A stretch of DNA of 64,000 nt from Pseudoxanthomonas suwonensis. Lineage in GTDB: Bacteria; Pseudomonadota; Gammaproteobacteria; Xanthomonadales; Xanthomonadaceae. Location of the stretch: assembly GCF_010093235.1 (NCBI RefSeq), contig NZ_PDWP01000015.1:1-64000 (forward strand), given 5' to 3'. The translations under genes were made by a program, and so were the position numbers. Positions 30,363 to 39,724 of this stretch are shown in pieces (positions within the stretch are counted from its first letter, which is position 1; the number at the start of each line of letters is the position of its first letter). Below the pieces are notes generated by a model. The model worked only from the letters and a program-made list of their open reading frames with translations. It did no database searches and was not told the DNA's origin.

Positions 30363-31606
30363 CGCGGGGCGACGAAGGCGGCGATGGCCGCGCGCAGGCG
30401 CTTCAGCCCTTCGGCAACGTCCTCGCTGGTGATGTTCAACGCCGGCACCAGGCGCAGCACGTCCGGGCCGGCCTGCAGCAGCAGCAGGCCCTCGTGCGCG
30501 GCCAGGTCGAGGATCTCGCCGGCGCGGCCCGCGTATTCGGAGCTGAGCACGGCGCCCAGCATCAGGCCGCGGCCACGTACCTGGGCGAACACGCCGAACT
30601 CCTCGCCGATCGCGCCCAGGCCCTCGCGCAGCGCGTTCGACTGGCGCGACACATTGGCCGCGATCTGCGGCGAGGCCAGCTTGCGCAGGGCCACGCGCGC
30701 GACCGCGGCGGCCAGCGGGTTGCCGCCGAAGGTGGTGCCGTGGGCGCCGAAGCCCATGGCCTCGGCGACCTTCGGGCCGGCAAGCATGGCGCCGATCGGG
30801 AAACCGCCGCCCAGGGCCTTGGCCAGGGTGACGATGTCCGGGACCACGTCGTCCTGCCAGTGCGCGAACAGGCTGCCGGTGCGGCCCATGCCGGCCTGGA
30901 TCTCGTCCAGCACCAGCAGTGCATTGTGCTTGTCGCACAGCGCGCGCACCTGCTTGAGGAAGCCGGAGGCGGCCGGCATCACGCCGCCCTCGCCCTGCAC
31001 CGGCTCCAGCATCACCGCGGCCACGTCGCCGGCGGCCATCGCCGTCTCCAGCTGCACGATGTCGTTGAAGTCGACATAGCGGAAACCGCCGGGCAGCGGC
31101 TCGTAGCCTTCCTGGTACTTCGGCTGGGCGGTGGCGGTGACCGCGGCCAGGGTGCGGCCATGGAAGCTGCCACGGAAGGTGACGATCACCCGCTGCTGCG
31201 GCGGACGCCCCTGGGCAGTGGCCCACTTGCGCACCAGCTTGATCGCGGCCTCGTTGGCCTCGGCGCCGGAATTGCACAGGAACACGCGCTCGGCGAAGCG
31301 GCTGGCGGTCACCAGCTCCTCGGCCAGGCGCAGCGGCGGCTCGCTGAAGAAGATGTTGCTGGTGTGCCAGAGCTTGCCTGCCTGCTCGACCAGGGCCGCA
31401 TGCAGGTCCGGGTCGTTGTGGCCGAGGCCGCACACGGCGATGCCGGCGGCGAAGTCCACGTACTCGCGGCCCTCGCTGTCCCACAGTCGCGCGCCCTGGC
31501 CTCGCTCCAGCACCAGCTCGCGCTGCCGGTACACGGGCAGGAAATAGCGGTGGCCAAGGTCGATCAGGGAGGCGGTGTCGCCGGCAGCCGGCGTCGTGGC
31601 GTTCAT
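30359..31606 (-). CDS. argD: Acetylornithine/succinyldiaminopimelate-type aminotransferase
   Basis: This class-III PLP aminotransferase of arginine (and possibly lysine) biosynthesis has 415 residues. It shows CNSGAEANEAAIKLVRKW near 111-128, SFHGRTLAAVTAT, EPVQGEGGV, DEIQAGMGRTG and the PLP lysine Lys263 in LAKALGGGFP. ATG 31606 was selected because the longer in-frame start lacks similarity and a ribosome site. It is upstream of the HIT gene on the same strand, and divergent from the trans-sulfuration gene. Confidence 0.92.
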   Translation of the reverse strand: MNATTPAAGDTASLIDLGHRYFLPVYRQRELVLERGQGARLWDSEGREYVDFAAGIAVCGLGHNDPDLHAALVEQAGKLWHTSNIFFSEPPLRLAEELVTASRFAERVFLCNSGAEANEAAIKLVRKWATAQGRPPQQRVIVTFRGSFHGRTLAAVTATAQPKYQEGYEPLPGGFRYVDFNDIVQLETAMAAGDVAAVMLEPVQGEGGVMPAASGFLKQVRALCDKHNALLVLDEIQAGMGRTGSLFAHWQDDVVPDIVTLAKALGGGFPIGAMLAGPKVAEAMGFGAHGTTFGGNPLAAAVARVALRKLASPQIAANVSRQSNALREGLGAIGEEFGVFAQVRGRGLMLGAVLSSEYAGRAGEILDLAAHEGLLLLQAGPDVLRLVPALNITSEDVAEGLKRLRAAIAAFVAPR

Positions 31607-31762
31607 GGCAGTGGAATATCCGTGGAAGAAGGCCGGCACGGGGCCGGTGGGCCATTATCCGCCTCGTTCCGCGACGCTGCCACGCCGGGGCCGCCGGGTA
31701 CCGTGCTCGCGTCCCATCGGAGGCTATCGCGCCCCGGCGCCCCGCCCCCATCGACCGACGCC

Positions 31763-32890
31763 ATGTCCCGCATCGAACCCCTCGCCGCCCGTGCCGGCAG
31801 CCGTCCCGACCCGGCCAGCGGTGCGCTGTCGCCGCCGCTGCAGCTGGCCACCACCTTCGAGCACACGCCCGACGGCCAGCTGCCGCAGGGCTTCCTCTAC
31901 CAGCGCTACGACAACCCGACCCAGCAGGAGACCGAGCAGGTGCTGGCGGCGCTGGAGGGTGCGAAGCGGGCGCTGCTGTTCCCCACCGGCATGGCCGCTG
32001 GCGCCACCGCGCTGCAGGCACTGCCGCCGGGCAGCCACGTGCTGCTATGCGACGACAGCTACTTCACCTTCCGCGTCCTGGCCGCGCAGCAGTTCCCGCG
32101 CTGGGGCCTGGAATGCACCATCGTCGACTTCACCGACCTGGACGCGGTGCGTGCGGCGTTGCGGCCGAACACGGCGTTGCTGTGGGCGGAGAGCCCCTCG
32201 AACCCGCTGCTCAAGGTCAGCGATATCGCCGCGCTGGCGGATATCGCCCACGAAGCCGGCGCGCGCCTGCTGGTGGACAGCACCTTTGCCCCGGCGGTGA
32301 TCCAGCAGCCGTTGGCACTGGGCGCGGACATCGTCCTGCACTCGGCCACCAAGTACCTGGGCGGACATGGCGACGTGATGGGCGGCGTACTGGCCTTCGC
32401 GGACGACGGCGAGCATGCCGCGGCCTGCCACCAGCTGCGCCTGATGGCCGGCGCCACCGCCTCGCCGTTCGCGGCCTGGCTGATCCTGCGCGGCGTGCGT
32501 TCGCTGCCGGCGCGGATGGACTGGCACTGCCGCAACGCGCGCCGGGTGGCGGAGTTCCTCGCCGGCCATGCGAAGGTGTCGGCGGTTCACTACCCCGGCC
32601 TGGCCTCGCACCCGCAGCACGCGGTGGCCGCGGCGCAGATGCGCGACTTCGGCGGCATGCTGTCGTTCGAGGTGGCCGGCGGACGCGAGGCGGCGCTGGC
32701 CGTGGCCTCGCGCATGCGGCTGTTCACCAATGCCACCTCGCTGGGTTCGACCGAATCGCTGGTCGAGCACCGCGCCTCGATCGAGGGCCCGGCCTCGACC
32801 ACGCCCGGCGGCCTGCTGCGGCTGTCGGTGGGCCTGGAGCACGCCGACGACCTGGTCGCCGACCTGGAGCAGGCACTGGCAGGCGGCTGA
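31763..32890 (+). CDS. Trans-sulfuration family PLP enzyme (cystathionine gamma-synthase/lyase-like)
   Basis: This 375-residue Cys/Met-metabolism PLP enzyme has YQRYDNPTQQETEQVLAALEG, FPTGMAAGATALQAL, AESPSNPLLKV and the PLP lysine Lys197 in SATKYLGGHGDVMGG. SLGSTESLVEHRASIEG near the C terminus is typical of the family. Members differ little in sequence, so synthase, lyase or O-acylhomoserine sulfhydrylase cannot be separated by eye. It is monocistronic by spacing. Confidence 0.88.
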   Translation: MSRIEPLAARAGSRPDPASGALSPPLQLATTFEHTPDGQLPQGFLYQRYDNPTQQETEQVLAALEGAKRALLFPTGMAAGATALQALPPGSHVLLCDDSYFTFRVLAAQQFPRWGLECTIVDFTDLDAVRAALRPNTALLWAESPSNPLLKVSDIAALADIAHEAGARLLVDSTFAPAVIQQPLALGADIVLHSATKYLGGHGDVMGGVLAFADDGEHAAACHQLRLMAGATASPFAAWLILRGVRSLPARMDWHCRNARRVAEFLAGHAKVSAVHYPGLASHPQHAVAAAQMRDFGGMLSFEVAGGREAALAVASRMRLFTNATSLGSTESLVEHRASIEGPASTTPGGLLRLSVGLEHADDLVADLEQALAGG

Positions 32891-33011
32891 TCGCATCCAC
32901 ACCAGCCCGGTACGCGGTACCACCGGCCGGCAAGCAGCGACCCGCGGGAATGCACATCCCCGCAAACAGGCTGCGCCGGTGGTTTGACCGTTCACATGCC
33001 GGCCCGCACAA

Positions 33012-33128
33012 TCGCCGCCGAAGGGGAGTAGCTCCCAGCGTGACGGCCGTCATTTCGGGCATTCCGATGCCCCGGTCCCACGGCGGCCCAGGGCCGTGAG
33101 CAAGACCTTCGCCGCGACGGCGAAGGTG
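33012..33128 (+). promoter_or_regulatory. yybP-ykoY (Mn2+) riboswitch
   Basis: The conserved halves of this riboswitch class are present: GGGGAGTAGC at 33023-33032 and GAGCAAGACCTT at 33098-33109, separated by two GC-rich stems. A hairpin at 33106-33126 (CCTTCGCCG / CGGCGAAGG) would capture the GACCTT strand, so aptamer and hairpin are mutually exclusive, as in an expression switch. The next gene is of the TerC/Alx family, a known target of this Mn2+-sensing RNA. The rest of the 311-base gap (32891-33011 and 33129-33201) shows nothing else. Confidence 0.88.
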
Positions 33129-33201
33129 TGTCCCCGGTTCCCAGAGCAGGGTTCCGCGCCGCCAGCTTCCGCGGCCGTCCTTACTCCTGCCCGGAACATT
33201 G

Positions 33202-34161
33202 ATGATGGAAACGATAGGCAACGTCTGGCTGTGGGCCGGATTCTCCGGCCTGGTGCTGCTGGCGCTGGTGGCCGACCTGCTGCTGATGCGCCACGGCGGC
33301 GCGCACAAGGTCACGTTCAGGGAAGCGGCGTGGTGGAGCCTGGGCTGGGTGGCCCTGGCCCTGCTCTTCAACCTCGCCCTGTGGTGGTACGTCGGCCAGT
33401 CGGCCGGTCCGGAAGAGGCACGGCGCATCGGCCTGGAATTCCTGACCGGCTACCTGGTCGAGAAGGCGCTGGCGGTCGACAACATCTTCGTGTTCCTGAT
33501 GCTGATGACCTACTTCGCCGTGCCGGAGCAACTGCGCCAGCGCGTACTGGTGATCGGCATCCTGCTGGCGATCTTGCTACGCGCGATCCTGATCTTCGCC
33601 GGCGCCGCGCTGCTGGCCCAGTTCCACTGGCTGCTCTACGTGTTCGGCGCCTTCCTGCTGCTGACCGGCGCGAAGATGTGGAGCGCCGCGGGCGAGGAGC
33701 CGGACCTGGGGAAGAATCCGGTACTGAGCTGGATGACCACGCACGTGCCGTTCGTGCGCCGCTATCACGGCAACGCGATGTGGCTGGGACGCGGCAGCCG
33801 GCGCAGGTTCACCCCGCTGTTCATCGTGGTGGTGATGATCGGCATCACCGACGTGATCTTCGCGGTGGATTCGATCCCGGCGATCTTCGCCATCACCCTG
33901 GACCCGTTCATCGTGCTGACGTCCAACGTGTTCGCGGTGCTGGGCTTGCGCGCGATGTTCTTCCTGCTGGCGGGGATGGCCGAGCGCTTCCACCTGCTGC
34001 CCTACGGCCTGGCCGTGGTGCTGGTATTCATCGGCGCCAAGATGCTGCTGGTCGACCTCTACAAGATCCCGGTGCTGTGGTCGCTGGGCGTGGTAGGCGC
34101 GATCCTGGCCACCACGATTGCCCTGAGCCTGGCACGGCCGGCACGGGCTGCTGCCGACTGA
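33202..34161 (+). CDS. TerC/Alx family membrane protein, probable Mn2+ exporter
   Basis: This 319-residue membrane protein has about nine hydrophobic segments and the paired motifs EKALAVDNIFVF (near 91-102) and TDVIFAVDSIPAIFAIT (near 217-233), with acidic residues inside helices. Family members Alx/TerC/MeeY export Mn2+ or help metallate secreted proteins. The yybP-ykoY element in front strongly supports a manganese role. Start ATG 33202 or 33205 is equally possible. Confidence 0.9.
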   Translation: MMETIGNVWLWAGFSGLVLLALVADLLLMRHGGAHKVTFREAAWWSLGWVALALLFNLALWWYVGQSAGPEEARRIGLEFLTGYLVEKALAVDNIFVFLMLMTYFAVPEQLRQRVLVIGILLAILLRAILIFAGAALLAQFHWLLYVFGAFLLLTGAKMWSAAGEEPDLGKNPVLSWMTTHVPFVRRYHGNAMWLGRGSRRRFTPLFIVVVMIGITDVIFAVDSIPAIFAITLDPFIVLTSNVFAVLGLRAMFFLLAGMAERFHLLPYGLAVVLVFIGAKMLLVDLYKIPVLWSLGVVGAILATTIALSLARPARAAAD

Positions 34162-34166
34162 TGCGA

Positions 34167-34199
34167 CGGTCCGGCGGGGACGCGTGCCCCGCCGGACCG
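34167..34199. terminator. Bidirectional hairpin between terC-like gene and gloA
   Basis: A perfect 13-bp stem (CGGTCCGGCGGGG / CCCCGCCGGACCG) with a seven-base loop lies between the two convergent stops. There is no T-tract on either side. Confidence 0.6.
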
Positions 34200-34210
34200 C
34201 ACTCGTGCGC

Positions 34211-34648
34211 TTACCAGGTGCCGGTGTTGGGCATCGACGCCCACGGCTCGGCCGGCGGCAGGGCTTGGCCCTTCTGCAGCAGCTCGATCGAGATCAGGTC
34301 CGGGGTGCGGACGAAGGCCATGCGGCCGTCGCGCGGCGGGCGGTTGATGGTCACGCCCAGCGACTGCAGGTGGGCGCAGATCGCGTAGATGTCGTCGACC
34401 TCGAAGGCCAGGTGGCCGAAGTTGCGGGCGCTGCCGTAGTCCTCCGGCGCCGAGCCGTCCTCGGGCGGCCAGTTGTAGGTCAGCTCGATCTCGGCCTCCG
34501 GGTTCTCCGGGGCGCCGAAGTAGACCAGGGTGAAGCGGCCGGCCTCGTTGTCCATGCGCCGGGTCTGCTTCAGGCCCAGGCCCTCGGTGAAGAAGCGGCT
34601 GGTCTTTTCCAGGTCATGGACCCGGATCATCGCGTGCAGGTACTTCAT
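34211..34648 (-). CDS. gloA: Lactoylglutathione lyase (glyoxalase I)
   Basis: This enzyme detoxifies methylglyoxal with glutathione. The 145-residue protein has metal ligands His5, Glu55, His79 and Glu122, in [28 protein letters not shown] and ISIELLQKG. The lengths and residues resemble the Ni2+-type enzyme of E. coli. It is transcribed alone, with a 75-bp gap to the SDR gene. Confidence 0.95.
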   Translation of the reverse strand: MKYLHAMIRVHDLEKTSRFFTEGLGLKQTRRMDNEAGRFTLVYFGAPENPEAEIELTYNWPPEDGSAPEDYGSARNFGHLAFEVDDIYAICAHLQSLGVTINRPPRDGRMAFVRTPDLISIELLQKGQALPPAEPWASMPNTGTW

Positions 34649-34723
34649 GGTGTTTCCGTAACGAAAATGGGGCCGGCCATTGTAGGAGCGCGCCGCGGCC
34701 GGCGGCGGCGCGCGCGGCGCGAC

Positions 34724-35542
34724 TCAGTCCAGGAACAGGTCCGGCAGCAGCGGCTTGGACGGATCGACGGCATAGCCGGACAGGTCGGTCACGCCGGCCT
34801 CGGCCAGCACCTCGTCGTCGATCAGGAAGCGGCCGCTGAAACCGGCCGCCTGGCGCACCAGGATCGCGTGCGCGGCATCGGCCATGATCTCCGGGCGGCG
34901 GCCGTTGCCGGCATCCACGCCGGGGATCATGTTCAGCGCGTCGGTGGCGATGAGCGTGCGCGGCCACAGCGCGTTGACCGCCACGCCCTTCGGCCCGAAC
35001 TCCGCGGCCAGGCCCAGGGTGACGAAGCTCATGCCCATCTTGGCCAGGGTGTAGCCGGTGTGCGGCCCCCACCACTTCGGATCCAGCGACGGCGGCGGCG
35101 CCAGGGTGAGGATGTGCGGGTTGGCCGCCTGCAGCAGGTGCGGCAGGCAGGCCTGGGCGCAGAGGAAGCTGCCGCGGGCGTTGACCTGCTGCATCAGGTC
35201 GAAGCGCTTCATCGGCGTGTCCAGCGTGCCGCGCAGCCAGATGGCGCTGGCGTTGTTGACCAGGATGTCGATGCCGCCGAAGGCGTCGACCGTGGCCGCC
35301 ACCGCGGCGCGCACCTGGTCTTCCTCGCGGATGTCGCACTTCAGCGCCAGGCCGCGGCCGCCGGCGGCGTCCACCGCCTCGGCCGCGGTATGGATGGTGC
35401 CCGGCAGCTTCGGGTTGGGCACCGCGGACTTGGCGGCGATGGCGACGTTGGCGCCATCGCGTGCCGCGCGCAGGGCGATGGCCAGGCCGATGCCGCGCGA
35501 GGCACCGGTGATGAACAGGGTCTTGCCGGCTAGGCTGGTCAT
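34724..35542 (-). CDS. SDR oxidoreductase, HSDL2-like
   Basis: This 272-residue short-chain dehydrogenase has the nucleotide site TGASRGIG near 14-21, NNASAIWLRGTLDTP near 91, the catalytic YTLAK near 163, and VNALWPRTLIATDA. It resembles human HSDL2 and the bacterial NAD(P)-dependent oxidoreductases with NPHILTLAPPPSLDPKWW, but has no sterol-carrier domain. The substrate is unknown. ATG 35542 avoids an Arg-rich leader. Confidence 0.9.
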   Translation of the reverse strand: MTSLAGKTLFITGASRGIGLAIALRAARDGANVAIAAKSAVPNPKLPGTIHTAAEAVDAAGGRGLALKCDIREEDQVRAAVAATVDAFGGIDILVNNASAIWLRGTLDTPMKRFDLMQQVNARGSFLCAQACLPHLLQAANPHILTLAPPPSLDPKWWGPHTGYTLAKMGMSFVTLGLAAEFGPKGVAVNALWPRTLIATDALNMIPGVDAGNGRRPEIMADAAHAILVRQAAGFSGRFLIDDEVLAEAGVTDLSGYAVDPSKPLLPDLFLD

Positions 35543-35612
35543 GCGCGTCTCCGGATGGTGCAGGAACGGCATTGTCGCCCGGGCGTGGCCGCGCGTGGGC
35601 GGACGCGCGGCC

Positions 35613-37649
35613 TTACCGCGCCCGGTCCTCCGTCTCCTCCGCGCCGCCGCCGGCACCGGAGGTGCGCAGCCTCAGCGTGGGCACGCCCGAGACCGGATGC
35701 GGCTCGATCCGGTGCGGCAGGTCGGCCACCGCCTCGCGCACCTGCTCCAGCGCGGGATCGGCGTCCGCACGCGGCCGCCAGGTGGCCAGCGCGTCGAATA
35801 CCGCGGGGCTGAAGTGCAGGGTCTGGGCGGTGCCGATCCACAGCGGTTCGTGTCCCGGGCGCAGCTGCACCGGCGCCGGCCACAGGCGCAGCGCCAGGCG
35901 GCGGTCGGGATCCTCGCCCTCGCGCACCATCAGCAGGGTCTCGGTACGCGCGTCCAGCGTGGCCGGCAGCACCGGGACCCCGGCCGGCCATGCATCCTCG
36001 TCGAACATGTTCAGCGCCTGCGCCCAGCGCGCCTGCGGCTGCACCCGCCAGCCCTGGGCTTCCAGCCGCTCGCGCAGCGGCGCCAGCGGACCGGCCACCT
36101 GCACGTCCAGCGGCCAGCGCTGGGCGTCGTCCAGCTCGTTGCGGCGGGCCGCCTGGTTGCCCCAGTCGTGCTCCCACCAGGCCTGCATGTCCTGGACCAC
36201 GATCGCCGGGCCCGGCGGCTCGAACTTGGCCAGCTTGGCCTCGATGTTGCGCGGCGCGTACCACAGCGCGGCCACGGCGAAGGTCCCGTAGAACACGCCG
36301 GCCACCGGCTTGACCCAGAACGAGCGGTTGAAGCGGCGGCGGTAGGCGATGCCCAGCACCAGCAGCCAGACGATGCCCAGCAGCATCCCGCCGACCACGT
36401 CGCTGAGCCAGTGCGCGCCCAGATACAGGCGGGCGAAGCTGATGATCGCCACCACCAGGCCGGAGACCATGTACGGCCACACCCGGTCGCGGCCCGGCAG
36501 CTCGCGCGCGATCAGCACGGCGAAGAAGCCGAAGGCGATGGTGGACATGGTCACGGCGATGGAGGGGAAGCCGAAGCCGCTGGCGGCGGAGGGCGGACGC
36601 ACGACATCCATGGTCGCGCCCAGCAGCCAGGTCAGGGCCAGGCCGAAGGCCAGCGCCGCCAGCCAGTGTCCGGCCGCCATCCAGCGCCGGCGCCAGGCGA
36701 AATAGCCCAGGACCAGGGCGCAGGCCGGGGCCAGCACAGGCCAGTCGCCGAGGGAGGCCAGCGCCGCCAGCGGGTAGTCGGCCAGCGGGTTGCGCAGGCC
36801 GAGCATGAGCTCGTGCACGGCCAGGTCCACGCCCAGCGGCTCGCCGTGTCCCAGCACCACCAGCAGCAGGGCGAACCACAGCCAGCCGATCGCCAGCAGC
36901 AGCACCGCCAGCAGGGCCAGCGGCACCGATTCGCGGCGCGCCGGATCGAACACCGCCGCCGAATGGCGCCCCAGCACCGGATGCCGGTGCGACCACGCCA
37001 GCACCCGCGCCAGCAGCGCGTCGGCGTGGTCGGCGAACCAGCGGTAGGTATAGAGCACCAGCGCCCAGGCCAGGCCCAGCCCCACCAGCAGCAGGCCCAG
37101 CACCACCACCAGGTGGCCGGCCACCGCCGCCACCGCCTCGTAGGCCTGGCCCAGCACCCAGCCGGGCAGCAGGAACAGCACGCCCCAGGACAGGCAGGCC
37201 GCGCCACTGGCAATGAGGTAACGGCGGACCGGCATCCGCGCCATGCCGGCGATGGCCGGGACGAAGGGACGGATCGCGCCGACGTAGCGCGCCACCAGGA
37301 TGGCGCTGACCGCGTTGCGCCGGAACAGGGTTTCGCCCCGCTCCAGCAGCTGCGGGTAACGGCTGAACGGCCAGACGCCGCGCAGGCGCTCGCCCCAGCG
37401 CAGGCCGACCCAGTAGCTGATCGCGTCGCCGGCCATGGCGCCCAGGGCCGCGCTGGCCACCGCGTACGGGCCGGAGATCTCGCCCATGCCGATCAGCACG
37501 CCCACCGCGAACAGCAGGGGCAGCGCCGGGACCACGGCCCCGAGGACGATCAGGGCATCGCAGAAGGCGATCGCGAAGATCACCGCGCCGGCCAGGAGCG
37601 GGTGTTCCCCGATCCAGGCCAGCATGGCTTCCATCCATGAGGAATTCAT
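35613..37649 (-). CDS. DedA-PAP2-LssY fusion membrane protein with altered catalytic motif
   Basis: This 678-residue protein has three parts. Residues 1-205 are DedA-like (ISYWVGLRWG, AILVARYVGAIRPFVPAIAGM). About 260-450 are PAP2-like with six membrane segments. The rest (about 470-665) is a soluble LssY C-terminal-like domain (WWEHDWGNQAARRNELDDAQ). In the PAP2 part the RP of motif 1 and the SFARLYLGAHWLSDV of motif 3 are recognisable, but motif 2 reads FPSIAV (361-366) instead of FPSGHA, so the usual catalytic His is missing. The fusion may act in phospholipid flipping without phosphatase activity. Confidence 0.85.
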   Translation of the reverse strand: MNSSWMEAMLAWIGEHPLLAGAVIFAIAFCDALIVLGAVVPALPLLFAVGVLIGMGEISGPYAVASAALGAMAGDAISYWVGLRWGERLRGVWPFSRYPQLLERGETLFRRNAVSAILVARYVGAIRPFVPAIAGMARMPVRRYLIASGAACLSWGVLFLLPGWVLGQAYEAVAAVAGHLVVVLGLLLVGLGLAWALVLYTYRWFADHADALLARVLAWSHRHPVLGRHSAAVFDPARRESVPLALLAVLLLAIGWLWFALLLVVLGHGEPLGVDLAVHELMLGLRNPLADYPLAALASLGDWPVLAPACALVLGYFAWRRRWMAAGHWLAALAFGLALTWLLGATMDVVRPPSAASGFGFPSIAVTMSTIAFGFFAVLIARELPGRDRVWPYMVSGLVVAIISFARLYLGAHWLSDVVGGMLLGIVWLLVLGIAYRRRFNRSFWVKPVAGVFYGTFAVAALWYAPRNIEAKLAKFEPPGPAIVVQDMQAWWEHDWGNQAARRNELDDAQRWPLDVQVAGPLAPLRERLEAQGWRVQPQARWAQALNMFDEDAWPAGVPVLPATLDARTETLLMVREGEDPDRRLALRLWPAPVQLRPGHEPLWIGTAQTLHFSPAVFDALATWRPRADADPALEQVREAVADLPHRIEPHPVSGVPTLRLRTSGAGGGAEETEDRAR

Positions 37650-37790
37650 CGCGGAATTATAGGCGCCGCATCCCAACGGGCGCTGTAGGGCAACGCCGGA
37701 CAGGCCTGCCCGGCAGGGGCCGCCATGCGCTGCGGGCAACACCGCCCGACGCGACGTGGTGGCGTGGGCCGGGGCGCGCCCGGCGCCGGA

Positions 37791-39182
37791 TCAGCCGGCA
37801 TCGCCCTCCGCGGCGGCGCCACCCGATTCCGGAGCCGTCTCGACCTCCGCGGGCAGCTCCCCGTCCGTCGCGGGCGGGGCGGCGGCGGGACCCTCCGCCC
37901 GCGACACCCGCCAGACGATGTTGGCCAGGTCGTCGGCGATCACCAGCGCACCGCGCGGATCCACGGTCACGCCCACCGGGCGGCCGCGGGTGGTGCCGTC
38001 GTCGTCGCGGAAGCCGGTGGCGAAATCGACCGGATCGCCGGCCGGGCGGCCATTGCGGAACGGCACGAACACCACCTTGTAGCCCACCGGTTCGGAGCGG
38101 TTCCAGCTGCCATGCATGCCGACGAAGGCGCCCTCGGCGTATTCCGGTCCCATCACCGGGCTGGAGAAGTCCAGGCCCAGGGCGGCCACGTGCGCGCCCA
38201 GGGCATAGTCCGGGGTGATCGTGGCGGCGACCTTCTCCGGGTTCTCCGGCTTGACCCGGGTGTCGACGTTCTGGCCCCAGTAGGCCCAGGGCCAGCCGTA
38301 GAAGCCGCCCTCGCGCACCGAGGTCAGGTAGTCGGGGACCAGGTCCGGGCCGATCTCGTCGCGCTCGTTGACCACCGCCCACAGCTGGCCGCTGCCGGGC
38401 TGGATCGCCAGCGCCGTAGGGTTGCGCAGGCCGCCGGCGTATTCGCGGTGCATGCCGGTCGCGGTGTCGATCTCCCAGACCACCGCGCGGTCCTGCTCGG
38501 CCATCATCCCGCGCTCGGTGATGTTGCTGTTGGAGCCGATGCCCACGTACAGGAAGCGGCCGTCGGCGCTGGCGGTCATCGCCTTGGTCCAGTGGTGGTT
38601 GATCTCCGAAGGCAGCTTCGTGAGCACCTGCGGCTTGCCGGCGCGGGCCTGGGTCATGCCCGGCTGGTAGTCGAAGCGCACCACCGCGTCCTGGTTGGCC
38701 ACGTAGAGGTTGTTGCCGACCAGGGCCAGGCCGTAGGGCGCGTCGAGGTCCTCGGCGAACACGGTCTGCAGTTCGTACTCGCCGTCGCCATCGGCGTCGC
38801 GCAGCAGGGTCAGGCGGTTGCCGCCGGGAACCTGGGTGGTGCCGGCGGCCTTGATCGGCCCGGCGATCACGTCCTTGGGCTTGAGCGGCGGCGCGTTGCC
38901 GCCCCGGCCCTCGGCCACCAGGATGTCGCCGTTGGGCAGCACCAGGGTCTGGCGCGGGATGCGCAGGTCGCGCGCGATGGCGCGCACCTCGAAGCCCTCC
39001 GGCACGACCGGCACCCGGTCGCCCCATTCGGAGGGATCGGCGATCTTCATCTCCGGCAGCAGGCCGCGCCTGGGTTCCGGAAGCCCGGGGTTGGCGCCGT
39101 ACTGCACCGGTCCGGGTTGGGGATTGCAGGCGGCCAGCACGACGGTGGCGCTGGCGGCGGCAAGCAGCTTGAGGCGGTTCAT
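37791..39182 (-). CDS. Sorbosone dehydrogenase family beta-propeller lipoprotein
   Basis: This 463-residue protein has a lipoprotein signal (VVLAACNP, Cys near 19) and a six-bladed beta-propeller of the soluble-quinoprotein dehydrogenase type. It carries the family segments VPEGFEVRAIARDLRIPRQ, GLRNPTALAIQP and FVGMHGSWNRS. It probably oxidises a sugar or aldose in the periplasm using PQQ, although PQQ dependence cannot be proven by eye. The last 35 residues are low-complexity Ala/Pro/Glu. Its start overlaps the upstream membrane gene by four bases. Confidence 0.88.
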   Translation of the reverse strand: MNRLKLLAAASATVVLAACNPQPGPVQYGANPGLPEPRRGLLPEMKIADPSEWGDRVPVVPEGFEVRAIARDLRIPRQTLVLPNGDILVAEGRGGNAPPLKPKDVIAGPIKAAGTTQVPGGNRLTLLRDADGDGEYELQTVFAEDLDAPYGLALVGNNLYVANQDAVVRFDYQPGMTQARAGKPQVLTKLPSEINHHWTKAMTASADGRFLYVGIGSNSNITERGMMAEQDRAVVWEIDTATGMHREYAGGLRNPTALAIQPGSGQLWAVVNERDEIGPDLVPDYLTSVREGGFYGWPWAYWGQNVDTRVKPENPEKVAATITPDYALGAHVAALGLDFSSPVMGPEYAEGAFVGMHGSWNRSEPVGYKVVFVPFRNGRPAGDPVDFATGFRDDDGTTRGRPVGVTVDPRGALVIADDLANIVWRVSRAEGPAAAPPATDGELPAEVETAPESGGAAAEGDAG

Positions 39183-39604
39183 CGCACACCTCCCGTGCGC
39201 AGCGGCCAGGCCGCGAAGAAGGTCGCCACCAGGGCGGTCGCGAAGACCAGCACCGAAAGCACCAGGCCCATCGGCATGCTGGCCCAGGCGTCGCGCGCAT
39301 GGACCAGGGCGTTGAGGAAGGCCAGGATCCACGCCACCAGCCAGAGCGCGCAGTGCAGCACGGTGCCGCGGGTGCGGCGCGAAGGCGCCAGGCCGAACAG
39401 CGAGCACACCAGGGCGATGGCGGCCAGCACCAGGCCGCCGGCGTTGAGCCAGGCGGCGAAGTTGATCCACTGGATCTCGTAGGTGCGCGCGTAGGCGATG
39501 TCGGACAGCAGCGTGCCGAGGATCAGCGAGAGCGCGCCGCCGACAAGCAGCGCGTGGACGGGATGGAAGGCGGGTGCATACCGGCGTTCGACGGTTGCGA
39601 CCAT
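39179..39604 (-). CDS. Small membrane protein, DUF2231-like
   Basis: This 141-residue protein has four hydrophobic segments (about 17-35, 48-68, 80-98 and 112-132), consistent with DUF2231-type membrane proteins that often accompany sorbosone dehydrogenase genes. HPVHALLVGGALSLILGTLL fits the family's opening motif. It overlaps the next gene by ATGA, so the pair is cotranscribed. It may supply electrons or anchor its partner. Confidence 0.75.
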   Translation of the reverse strand: MVATVERRYAPAFHPVHALLVGGALSLILGTLLSDIAYARTYEIQWINFAAWLNAGGLVLAAIALVCSLFGLAPSRRTRGTVLHCALWLVAWILAFLNALVHARDAWASMPMGLVLSVLVFATALVATFFAAWPLRTGGVR

Positions 39605-39724
39605 GGCGGGTCCTCCGGGGGTACGCCGCGGGCGGCGGATGGGCGGTGCGGCCTGTCGGCCGTGGCCCATGGTCGCCGTGCAGGCCTCACGGCCGTGTGT
39701 AAGCGCGTCCCCGGCGCCCCTGCC

